From: Bacillota bacterium
GTDB lineage: Bacteria > Bacillota > DTU030
Direction of reading: 5' to 3'
Length of the DNA: 12,841 bases
Assembly: GCA_012841005.1 (NCBI GenBank)
Contig: DUVO01000101.1
Coordinates: 1-12,841, forward strand
Below the pieces are notes generated by a model. The model made no database searches. It was not told where the DNA came from and was given only the letters and a program-made list of their open reading frames with translations. This document shows positions 1 to 8,093 of the stretch, one piece after another. Each line of letters begins with the position of its first letter. The stretch's first letter is position 1. The position numbers were made by a program, and so were the translations under genes.

Positions 1-807
1 CGCAAAGTATTCCCTGGGAACCCCGATCTTGAGCCCGGCAACATCCTTTACTAAAAAGCTGGTATAGTCGGGCACCGGCTCCCTCAGGGCAGTAGAATCC
101 ATGGGGTCATGGCCGCTGATAACATTCAACACCAGGGCGGCATCGGTTACATTCCTGGCCATGGGGCCAACTTGATCGAGGGAACAGGCAAAGGGAATCA
201 CACCATAGCGGGAAACCCGGCCGTAGGTAGGTTTGATCCCCACTATTCCGCAGTAGGAAGCCGGCTGCCGGATGGAACCGCCTGTGTCTGAGCCTAGGGC
301 AAAGGTAACTTGCCCGGCGGCAATTGCCGCGGCTGAGCCGCCACTGGAACCCCCCGGTACCCGGTCTGGATTCCAAGGATTTCGCGTAATATGAAAGGCG
401 GAAAATTCAGTGGAGGAACCCATGGCAAATTCGTCCATGTTGGTCTTACCTACCAGTACCGCCCCGGCTTTCCGCAGGCGCTCATAGACGGTAGCATCGT
501 AAACCGGAATATAGTTTTCCAGCATCTTCGACCCACAGGTCGTCGGAATATCCCGGACAGAGATATTATCTTTCAAGGCAAAGGGAATCCCCGCCAGGGG
601 AGGGAGTTCTTCCCCTTCCTCCCGGCGCCGGTCAACCTCCCGGGCTTGCCTTAAAGCCATCTCTTCGGTAACGGTAATAAAGGCCTGCACCCGGGGATCA
701 ACTTCCCGGAGCCTTTGCAAAAAGGCAGTGGTTATTTCCTGGGCAGTAACTTCCCCCCCGGCCAGGAGTTTATGCAGGTTGTGGGCAGGTAGTTTCCAAA
801 GCTCCAT
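1..807 (-). CDS. gatA: Glutamyl-tRNA(Gln)/aspartyl-tRNA(Asn) amidotransferase subunit A, 3'-truncated by window edge
   Basis: This is the amidase subunit of the GatCAB complex. It releases ammonia from glutamine so that misacylated Glu-tRNA(Gln) (and Asp-tRNA(Asn) in many bacteria) can be converted to the correct aminoacyl-tRNA in the cytoplasm. The first 269 residues are present and the rest lies beyond position 1. The amidase-signature catalytic triad is visible: Lys79 in FALKDN, Ser154 in GGSSGGS and Ser178 in [10 protein letters not shown]. These match the usual GatA numbering, so the start is well placed. The ATG at 807 is preceded by AGGAGG seven bases upstream. gatC lies 96 bp upstream on the same strand and presumably shares its promoter. 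gatB would be expected next, outside the window. No defect is visible. Confidence 0.97.
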   Translation of the reverse strand, partial: MELWKLPAHNLHKLLAGGEVTAQEITTAFLQRLREVDPRVQAFITVTEEMALRQAREVDRRREEGEELPPLAGIPFALKDNISVRDIPTTCGSKMLENYIPVYDATVYERLRKAGAVLVGKTNMDEFAMGSSTEFSAFHITRNPWNPDRVPGGSSGGSAAAIAAGQVTFALGSDTGGSIRQPASYCGIVGIKPTYGRVSRYGVIPFACSLDQVGPMARNVTDAALVLNVISGHDPMDSTALREPVPDYTSFLVKDVAGLKIGVPREYFA

Positions 808-860
808 GTTTAGACCTCCTTTTCTCCGGAGTGCTGGCACCAGTTCCCTCCAGCTAAGTC

Positions 861-891
861 CCGGGCAGGCGGTACCATATCCTGCCCCCGG
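861..891 (-). repeat. Inverted repeat in the gatC-gatA gap
   Basis: GGGCAGG at 863-869 and CCTGCCC at 881-887 form a 7-bp stem with an 11-base loop. It could be extended by CC/GG across a two-base bulge. No U-tract follows on either strand, so it is not a recognisable terminator. It could stabilise mRNA or pause transcription between the two genes, or be chance in GC-rich spacer DNA. Confidence 0.3.
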
Positions 892-903
892 CCGCAGGTA
901 AAC

Positions 904-1194
904 CTATTCCTCGATAATCCGCGGAACCACAAAACATCCCCCGGCCTGTTCGGGGGCATTGGCCAAAGCCAGTTCAATCGGGAGAGACTCACCCGGCTCA
1001 TCTTCCCGGAACACATTGAGTACGGGTAAAATATGGACAGTAGGCTGAATGCCCGTCGTATCCAATTCCTGCAATTTGGCAGCATGGCTGAGGATTTCAC
1101 TTAGCTGAGCCGCATACTGTTCCTTTTCTTCCTCTGTAAGTTCCAAACGGGCCAGGAAGGCAATCTGTTCCACCTGTTCCCGATCCAGGATCAT
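904..1194 (-). CDS. gatC: Glutamyl-tRNA(Gln)/aspartyl-tRNA(Asn) amidotransferase subunit C
   Basis: This is the small structural subunit of the GatCAB tRNA-dependent amidotransferase. It wraps around GatA and stabilises its contact with GatB. The 96-residue product has the usual family length and the typical N-terminal helix (VEQIAFLARLELTEEE, residues about 8-23), followed by an LSEILSHAAKLQELDT segment and a C-terminal VPRIIE tail. I chose the ATG at 1194 because it has a GGTGGTGA ribosome-binding site just upstream and begins with the family-typical N-terminus. The frame is open upstream to 1275, but that extension lies in the leader behind the promoter at 1287-1315 and has no family support. 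It is the first gene of a gatC-gatA unit. Confidence 0.95.
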   Translation of the reverse strand: MILDREQVEQIAFLARLELTEEEKEQYAAQLSEILSHAAKLQELDTTGIQPTVHILPVLNVFREDEPGESLPIELALANAPEQAGGCFVVPRIIEE

Positions 1195-1286
1195 ACTTAT
1201 CACCACCTTTTTTGTAATTACCAAATATACTACAGTCACCATCAACCCTGCTGCCCCTGACACAGCCCTTCTCAAATTAACGCTTC

Positions 1287-1315
1287 ATTATAACATTTTC
1301 TGGGAATAAAAACAA
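1287..1315 (-). promoter_or_regulatory. Sigma-A type promoter for gatCA
   Basis: On the minus strand, TTGTTT (1310-1315) is separated by exactly 17 bp from a perfect TATAAT (1287-1292). The -10 carries an upstream TGT, giving the extended TGnTATAAT form. It lies about 93 bp upstream of the gatC start and 3' of the ligA stop, so gatCA probably has its own transcript with a leader of about 85 nt. I recognise no riboswitch in that leader. Confidence 0.75.
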
Positions 1316-1357
1316 GTTTTTTCCGCTTTCCGCCTGTAAATTCCCTATGGTTCATCT

Positions 1358-3448
<2,091 letters not shown>

Positions 3449-3455
3449 CTATCCT

Positions 3456-5639
3456 CTAAACCTTGACCAAAGGGGCATAGAGGAGGGATAAGGTCTTGAT
3501 CCCCCGGTCGGGAAAGGCTACCGTCACCAGGGCATCCTCCCCCTGTCCGGAAATGCTTATGACCGTTCCTTCTCCCCAGGCCCGGTGCCTTACTTTATCG
3601 CCGGCAGTGAAAGGGGCAGGAGCAGCCGCTCCTCCCGGAGGGATGGAATGATGTTCCCAGAGTCCGGCATCGGGTCCCTCCTGGGCCCGGCCCTTCTCTC
3701 CCACCGCTTCCTTGACCTCAGCCGGTATCTCCTTGATAAACCGGGAAACCGGATTACTCTGCCGGTACCCGTACAGGGTCCGCTCCCGGGCGCAGACCAG
3801 GTAAAGTTTTTGTTGGGCCCTGGTAATCCCCACATAACAGAGGCGGCGTTCCTCCTCCACATCTTCTTCCCGCTCCAGGGAACGGCTGTGGGGCAAAAGC
3901 CCCTCCTCCATCCCCACCAGGAAAACCACCGGGAATTCCAGGCCCTTGGCGCTGTGGAGGGTCATCATCACCGCCGCATCCTCCCCCTCCTGGTAGGTAT
4001 CGGCATCGGAAAGGAGGGAAACACCGGTCAAAAAGTCCTCCAGGCTGTTACTTTCCCCCCTGGCTTCGAATTCCCCGGCCACGGTAATAAATTCCCGCAA
4101 GTTCTCCAGCCGCTCCTGGGCTTTAGCCGTTCCTTCCCACTCCAGTTCCTTCTCATATCCCGTTAAAGCCAAAATCTGGGGGATGAGGGCTGTTACCGGC
4201 ATTTCCCGGGCCAATCCTTGGAGGGTCTGCAAAACCTCCGCCAGCTGGATCAGGCCTGTCCTCACCTTCTGGCTTAACCCCGGGATCTCCTCTGCCAAGG
4301 CCAGAATCTCCACCAGGGGCAGGTTCCGGGCCCGGGCATAGACCTCGATCCGGTTAAAGGTGGCCGGCCCGATGCCCCGCTTGGGGATATTGATAATCCG
4401 GCGCAAAGCGATGCCGTCGTCGGGGTTAACCAGCAATCTCAGGTAGGCCACCAGGTCTTTGATTTCCTTGCGGTCGTAGAAACCCAGGGTACCCACCAAT
4501 TTGTAGGGAATCCCCTGGTTCCGGAATACTTCTTCCAGGACCCGGGACTGGGCATTAGTGCGATAAAGGACGGCAAAGTCACGCCAGGAAAAACCCTGTG
4601 CGGCCAGTTGACTGATTTCTCCAGCCACATAGGCCGCCTCATCCCGTTCGTCTAAGGCCCGGTAAACTTTGACCTTTTCCCCCGCTCCCCTGGCCGTCCA
4701 CAGGGACTTTGGCTTTTGGTGTATATTATAGGCCATAAGACCGTTGGCCGCGGCCAAAACGCTGCCGTTGGAACGGTAGTTTTGCTCCAGCTTTATGATT
4801 TTCACTTTCCGGTAATCCCGTTCAAAATCGAGGATATTCCTGAGGTCTGCCCCCCGGAAACCGTAAATCGACTGGTAATCGTCCCCGACAACCAGGAGGT
4901 TGCCCTCCTCCGTTGCCAGCAGTTTGATCAAAACATACTGGGCATGGTTGGTATCCTGGTATTCATCCACCAGAATGTAGCGAAACCGTTCCCGGTACCG
5001 CTGGAGAACCTGGGGATATTCCCCGAAGAGGCGGACTACTGCAGCGAGAAGGTCATCAAAGTCCAGGGCGTTGTTTTCCCGCAATTTTTCCTGATACTGG
5101 GTATAAATATCCAGAAGGCGGCGGGCATACACGTCGGAATAATGGCTGTACCGCTGCAGGTAGGGAAGGAAACCCGCGGGGTCAACCAATTCGTTCTTCG
5201 CCCTGCTGATGACTGCCAGGGTTCCCTGGGGAGAATAATATTTCTCATCCAGGTTCAATCCCCTGAGGACGGATCGGATCAGGGCCAATTGGTCCCCCTT
5301 GTCATAGATGACAAACCCAGGGCGGTAGCCCAGATACCGCCCCTCCTGCCTCAGTATGCGTGCACAGGCGGCATGAAAGGTCATAATCCAGATCCCGGCC
5401 ACTTCCCTTTCCCCCACCAGGGCCCGCACCCGCTCCCGCATTTCCCAGGCCGCCTTGTTGGTGAAGGTAATGGCCAGGATTTGCCGGGGTTGTACCCCCT
5501 GGGCCAACAGGTAAGCGATCCGGTGGGTCAGGACCTTGGTCTTCCCGCTGCCGGCCCCAGCCAGGATCAGAAGGGGGCCGGAACCATGCTGGACCGCTTC
5601 CCGCTGTTGTTCATTGAGTTGGGCCAGTAGTTGCTGCAA
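3456..5639 (-). CDS. pcrA: ATP-dependent DNA helicase PcrA (UvrD/Rep family)
   Basis: This is a superfamily 1A 3'-to-5' DNA helicase needed in Gram-positive bacteria for rolling-circle plasmid replication, repair and clearing of transcription-replication conflicts. The 727 residues show the Q-motif (LNEQQREAV, about 8-16), Walker A AGAGSGKT (27-34, Lys33), motif Ia (ITFTNKAA), Walker B DEYQDTN (225-231) and motif III GDDYQSIYGFRGA (252-264). Motif V (TLHSAKGLEFP) and motif VI (YVGITRAQQ) follow. The last ~50 residues (GDKVRHRAWGEGTVI onwards) match the Tudor-like tail through which PcrA contacts RNA polymerase. The start is TTG at 5639: an in-frame TGA lies 18 bases upstream, no ATG or GTG lies between, and AAAAGGGGGT precedes the TTG. 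ligA follows after 70 bp. pcrB, which sits upstream in B. subtilis, is absent. Confidence 0.97.
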   Translation of the reverse strand: MQQLLAQLNEQQREAVQHGSGPLLILAGAGSGKTKVLTHRIAYLLAQGVQPRQILAITFTNKAAWEMRERVRALVGEREVAGIWIMTFHAACARILRQEGRYLGYRPGFVIYDKGDQLALIRSVLRGLNLDEKYYSPQGTLAVISRAKNELVDPAGFLPYLQRYSHYSDVYARRLLDIYTQYQEKLRENNALDFDDLLAAVVRLFGEYPQVLQRYRERFRYILVDEYQDTNHAQYVLIKLLATEEGNLLVVGDDYQSIYGFRGADLRNILDFERDYRKVKIIKLEQNYRSNGSVLAAANGLMAYNIHQKPKSLWTARGAGEKVKVYRALDERDEAAYVAGEISQLAAQGFSWRDFAVLYRTNAQSRVLEEVFRNQGIPYKLVGTLGFYDRKEIKDLVAYLRLLVNPDDGIALRRIINIPKRGIGPATFNRIEVYARARNLPLVEILALAEEIPGLSQKVRTGLIQLAEVLQTLQGLAREMPVTALIPQILALTGYEKELEWEGTAKAQERLENLREFITVAGEFEARGESNSLEDFLTGVSLLSDADTYQEGEDAAVMMTLHSAKGLEFPVVFLVGMEEGLLPHSRSLEREEDVEEERRLCYVGITRAQQKLYLVCARERTLYGYRQSNPVSRFIKEIPAEVKEAVGEKGRAQEGPDAGLWEHHSIPPGGAAAPAPFTAGDKVRHRAWGEGTVISISGQGEDALVTVAFPDRGIKTLSLLYAPLVKV

Positions 5640-5675
5640 AATGCTACCCCCTTTTCAATGCCTATTCTGTTCGAC

Positions 5676-5705
5676 AGTATATGGTAAGATTCCTTTTTGC
5701 GCCAA
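5676..5705 (-). promoter_or_regulatory. Candidate promoter for pcrA-ligA
   Basis: On the minus strand, TTGGCG (5700-5705) and TATACT (5676-5681) are separated by 18 bp. The -10 matches 5 of 6 consensus bases and the -35 matches 4 of 6. It lies 37 bp upstream of the TTG start of pcrA and just downstream of the terminator at 5732-5775. That arrangement supports a separate pcrA-ligA transcript. The spacer is slightly long, so this is only a moderate call. Confidence 0.5.
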
Positions 5706-5731
5706 TTGATTCAAGGGAAGGGGGGAAGGTC

Positions 5732-5775
5732 AAACAAAGAAAACCCCCGCCAGAGGGTATCTTGTCTGCAGGGGT
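5732..5775 (-). terminator. Intrinsic terminator after the yerC-like gene
   Basis: Read on the minus strand, the arm at 5765-5775 pairs with 5743-5754 to give about 11 bp with one bulged G and one G-U pair. The loop at 5755-5764 has ten bases. A T-rich stretch (TTTCTTTG, continuing TTTG) follows immediately. It lies about 30 bp beyond the yerC-like stop codon and upstream of the pcrA promoter. It therefore probably ends the vanW-NlpC-yerC transcript. Confidence 0.65.
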
Positions 5776-5804
5776 GGCCGAACCGGACCTTCAATCCAGC
5801 ACCA

Positions 5805-6128
5805 CTATTCCTCTTCGGTCTGGAGAAGCTTCCCCGCCTTCTCCAGCCGTTCCAAAATAGTCTTATAACCGTCACCGCCATAGTAGAGGTATTTTTTAAC
5901 CCGACTTATGGTCGCCGTGGAAACTCCCGTCCGTTCGGTAATTCTGTCATAGGTGTGTCCTGCCCGCAGCATCCTGGCCACTTCCAGGCGCTGGGCCAGG
6001 GTTTTAATCTCACCAATGGTGGCAATATCTTCAAAGAAACGATAGCATTCTTCCTTGTTTTCCAGGGCCAAGATCGCCTCAAAAAGTTGTTCGGTAAATT
6101 CATCCTGCCATTTGACGCTGTAAGCCAC
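5805..6128 (-). CDS. yerC: YerC/YecD family TrpR-related DNA-binding protein
   Basis: This is a small helix-turn-helix protein of the TrpR-like superfamily. Its core (EECYRFFEDIATIGEIKTL, AQRLEVARML) matches what I recall of B. subtilis YerC. The helix-turn-helix is at residues about 57-80 (YDRITERTGVSTATISRVKKYL). The regulatory target is not evident; tryptophan binding should not be assumed from the fold. I chose GTG at 6128 (107 aa): it has a G-rich GGGGGGGTGG site at good spacing and gives the same N-terminal length as YerC. An in-frame GTG at 6137 (110 aa) is possible, but its G-run abuts the start codon. The gene lies 90 bp downstream of the NlpC/P60 gene and is followed by a terminator, then pcrA. 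Adjacency to pcrA matches B. subtilis, except that pcrB is missing. Confidence 0.9.
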   Translation of the reverse strand: MAYSVKWQDEFTEQLFEAILALENKEECYRFFEDIATIGEIKTLAQRLEVARMLRAGHTYDRITERTGVSTATISRVKKYLYYGGDGYKTILERLEKAGKLLQTEEE

Positions 6129-6155
6129 AGGACCCACCCCCCCGATACAGCTTCC

Positions 6156-6184
6156 TTTATCTTATTCTTTAACTAAAGCGTGAA
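6156..6184 (-). promoter_or_regulatory. Weak candidate promoter upstream of the yerC-like gene
   Basis: On the minus strand, TTCACG (6179-6184) and GATAAA (6156-6161) are 17 bp apart, each matching 4 of 6 sigma-A consensus bases. The position, 28 bp before the chosen GTG, is sensible but the match is weak. The gene may instead be read through from the NlpC/P60 gene. Confidence 0.25.
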
Positions 6185-6190
6185 TCCTCC

Positions 6191-6216
6191 CCCGGGGGAA
6201 ATAATTTTTCCCAGGG
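6191..6216. repeat. Inverted repeat between the NlpC/P60 and yerC-like genes
   Basis: GGGAAA (6196-6201) pairs with TTTCCC (6207-6212) around a five-base loop. The stem is extended by CCC (6191-6193) with GGG (6214-6216) across a small internal loop, giving about 9 bp. It lies just 3' of the NlpC/P60 stop on the minus strand. No T-tract follows on either strand, so it is not a standard terminator. It might act as an mRNA 3'-end stabiliser. Confidence 0.35.
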
Positions 6217-6218
6217 CT

Positions 6219-7010
6219 TCATCGGGTAAGATACCGTCGCCCACCCAGGTACCGTTCCCGATAAAAGGGTTCTTCCAGGGGGGTGACGACTACCCGCCCG
6301 TAGCGGGAAGAGGCATGGAGAAAGAGACCATCCCCCAGGTAGATGCCCACATGGGTTGGGAACAGGGGGCTTTTGCCCCCGGCAAAAAAGACCAGATCCC
6401 CGGGCACAAGATTACTGACCTCGACGCCGCCGAGGAACTGTTCATTGGCATCCCGGGGCAGCTCAATACCACAGGCATAGTAAAGGATATAGGTCAGGCC
6501 GGAACAGTCCAAACCATCGGCAGTGATCCCACCCCACAGGTAAGGAACACCCAAAAATTGGCGTGCCAGTGCAATCACCCGGGCCGGGCTTGCCCGGGGA
6601 ATGCCTCTTTCCCGGGTGAAATGCTTTACCCCCGCATCCAGAACCCAGCCGGTATCCCCCGTCGGGAGCACAACTTTAACCAGGGAGGAGAAATTCCCCC
6701 CGGTCTCCAGAATGGTGCCCAAAAATGCCGTCAGCAGGGGACATTCTTCGCCCGCCCCCACGGCTTGTATCTGGATTCTGGGCCTGTCAACCATAACGAC
6801 AGTGTCCCTTCTTTTTTCCGGTGCAGGAACCAGGAGGGCAGTCCAGAGCCAGCCGTGGTATCCGTCGGGTCCGACCACCTGGGCCCAGTCACCCTGCAGT
6901 CCCAGCACCTTCACTTCCGCCCCCAGGAGGACCTGGGTAACCCGCTCTGCCCCGACCCAGGGAGCACTGTAAAGATCGGCGACACTGGAAGCCACCAACA
7001 TGGTCTTCAT
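6219..7010 (-). CDS. SH3b-NlpC/P60 family peptidase without a signal peptide (YkfC-like)
   Basis: A cysteine peptidase of the NlpC/P60 fold, whose members cleave gamma-D-Glu-diaminopimelate/lysine bonds in wall peptides. The C-terminal half has the catalytic set: Cys169 in LDCSGLTY, His220 in PTHVGIYLGDG, and His232 in LHAS as the likely third residue. GVPYLWGG lies just before the Cys. The N-terminal ~125 residues resemble two SH3b-like modules (VADLYSAP...GDWAQVVGPDGYHGWL, then VKVVLPTGDTGWV). The architecture and the end RYLGGRRYL resemble YkfC-type gamma-D-glutamyl-L-amino acid dipeptidyl peptidases, which act on imported peptides. The N-terminus MKTMLVASSVADLYSAPW lacks a signal sequence, so a cytoplasmic recycling role is inferred. 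The ATG at 7010 has an AGGGGGAG site. It lies 88 bp after the vanW-like gene, probably in one transcript. The exact substrate is unknown. Confidence 0.88.
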   Translation of the reverse strand: MKTMLVASSVADLYSAPWVGAERVTQVLLGAEVKVLGLQGDWAQVVGPDGYHGWLWTALLVPAPEKRRDTVVMVDRPRIQIQAVGAGEECPLLTAFLGTILETGGNFSSLVKVVLPTGDTGWVLDAGVKHFTRERGIPRASPARVIALARQFLGVPYLWGGITADGLDCSGLTYILYYACGIELPRDANEQFLGGVEVSNLVPGDLVFFAGGKSPLFPTHVGIYLGDGLFLHASSRYGRVVVTPLEEPFYRERYLGGRRYLTR

Positions 7011-7098
7011 AGTGTTCTCCCCCTCTACCGATATCCCTATGCCGGCACAGGGGAATTGATGCCGGGAAGGGGGAGAAGGGAAGAACGAGAGCAGGAAG

Positions 7099-7935
7099 CT
7101 ATTCTACCTGTTCCAGAAGCACAAATTGTACTTCCCGGGTACTGGCCGAACCCAAAATTACAAGGGGCCTCTCCCGGCTGTTGCAAAAGCGAAGGTCCTT
7201 TTCTCCCGGGACTACTGTGGCATCAGTCCCCGGTGGAGTGTAATCGACGGGTTGAGAATGACCGTGGCGTTCCACAATTTCCAATCCGGCGGCGGAAGCA
7301 GCCTGGTAAAGGGTACTGGAAACCTGGCAAATACCGCCCCCGACAGACTGGGAAAATTCACCGGAATCGTCGATAACCGGAGCCTTTTGAAAACCCCTGG
7401 CTTCTGTCGGTATTCCTACGATACCGTTAAAGGAAAACTCCTCTCCCGGTGCCAACACCATACCATTAACCAGCTGGGTGGCCAGCTGGATATTATGGAC
7501 CCGTTCAAGCCGATCATCGACAATTTCGGTCTTCCCTCCCCCAACCAGCCGTAAATTGCCCCGGGCAATATCCTTTTTGTCCGCCAGGTTTCCCGGGGTA
7601 ATTTGGGCTTCTACCTCCCTGGTCACCAGGTTGATCTTCTCCCCCGGCCGGGCCAGCATAACCTGCCGCAGGGTGGCCTCCACGTCCACCTCGAGACCCG
7701 GTTTATCGGGAATAATCTCCCCCGTTTCCAGATCCAGGTGGGCATTTTGGGGTAGGACCTTCCTTTCTTCAGCCAGTTCCAGGACTAAAGCCTCAACTTT
7801 CTCCCGCTTTAAACCGCCCACAGGTATCCCCTCCAGGGTTACTCCCCGGCTCACCCGTCCCTGGGTGAGAACTACCAGGACTGCCGCCACAAGGCCCAGG
7901 AAGCCCAGACCCCGCAGCCATGGTCGCACCATCAT
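7099..7935 (-). CDS. VanW family protein, membrane-anchored
   Basis: A 278-residue protein with an N-terminal hydrophobic segment (residues about 7-24, following Arg4 and Arg8) acting as a signal anchor, so the bulk lies outside the membrane. Residues about 35-110 resemble the putative peptidoglycan-binding domain (PG_binding_4) that often precedes VanW. Residues about 135-262 carry the VanW signature: VNGMVLAPGEEFSFN, GGGICQVSSTLY, ERHGHSQPVDYTPPGTDATV. The biochemical role of VanW domains is unsettled. The name comes from glycopeptide-resistance clusters and does not imply resistance here, as no vanHAX-like genes are present. I chose the ATG at 7935, nine bases after GGAGGTG. A GTG at 7947 is in frame, but its G-run abuts the start. 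It is the first of three minus-strand genes ending at the terminator at 5732-5775. Confidence 0.9.
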   Translation of the reverse strand: MMVRPWLRGLGFLGLVAAVLVVLTQGRVSRGVTLEGIPVGGLKREKVEALVLELAEERKVLPQNAHLDLETGEIIPDKPGLEVDVEATLRQVMLARPGEKINLVTREVEAQITPGNLADKKDIARGNLRLVGGGKTEIVDDRLERVHNIQLATQLVNGMVLAPGEEFSFNGIVGIPTEARGFQKAPVIDDSGEFSQSVGGGICQVSSTLYQAASAAGLEIVERHGHSQPVDYTPPGTDATVVPGEKDLRFCNSRERPLVILGSASTREVQFVLLEQVE

Positions 7936-7947
7936 CCTCGTGTCCAC

Positions 7948-8090
7948 CTCCCCCCCTTATTTTACCCAGCGGCATCCACCTTATCAGGTTTCCCCTGGAG
8001 GAAGGGTGACACCAAAATTATACCTGTCTCATAGACTGTTAGGGATAACAGGCAATTGTTTTTTCCCATCCTGCACAAAAGGAGGATACC
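7948..8090. promoter_or_regulatory. Divergent intergenic region with a candidate vanW promoter and a 16-bp dyad
   Basis: On the minus strand a perfect TATAAT occupies 8017-8022 and would start a vanW leader of about 75 nt. No good -35 lies at 16-18 bp. A perfect dyad, CTGTTA-GGGA-TAACAG (8036-8051), covers the place where the -35 would be, so it could be an operator. On the plus strand the same dyad is a 6-bp hairpin seven bases before six Ts (8059-8064). CCTGT (8023-8027) could pair with ACAGG (8048-8052) and exclude that hairpin. A weak plus-strand promoter, GTGACA (8006-8011) with CATAGA (8030-8035), is also possible. The MurE-like gene has a strong AAAGGAGG site at 8078-8085. Confidence 0.4.
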
Positions 8091-8093
8091 TTG

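Noticed and set aside
1195..1275. N-terminal extension of gatC
   Set aside because: It has no counterpart in GatC, and the ATG at 1194 has a good ribosome-binding site and the normal N-terminus.
1300..1325. A/T palindrome after ligA as a ligA terminator
   Set aside because: The stem is only A-U pairs with a very small loop, and it overlaps the -35 of the gatCA promoter.
4716..5630. A 304-codon plus-strand open frame opposite pcrA
   Set aside because: Antisense shadow of the conserved helicase motifs, with no domain signal of its own.
7032..7068. GC-rich inverted repeats around the GCCGGCA and TGCCGG motifs upstream of the NlpC/P60 gene
   Set aside because: Short stems (6-7 bp) with competing pairings and no T-tract. 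Not distinguishable from chance in GC-rich spacer.
6180..7376. A 398-codon plus-strand open frame opposite the NlpC/P60 gene
   Set aside because: It spans the NlpC/P60 gene, the intergenic gap and part of vanW on the other strand, is rich in Pro/Gly/Gln as expected for antisense of a GC-rich gene, and has no motif.
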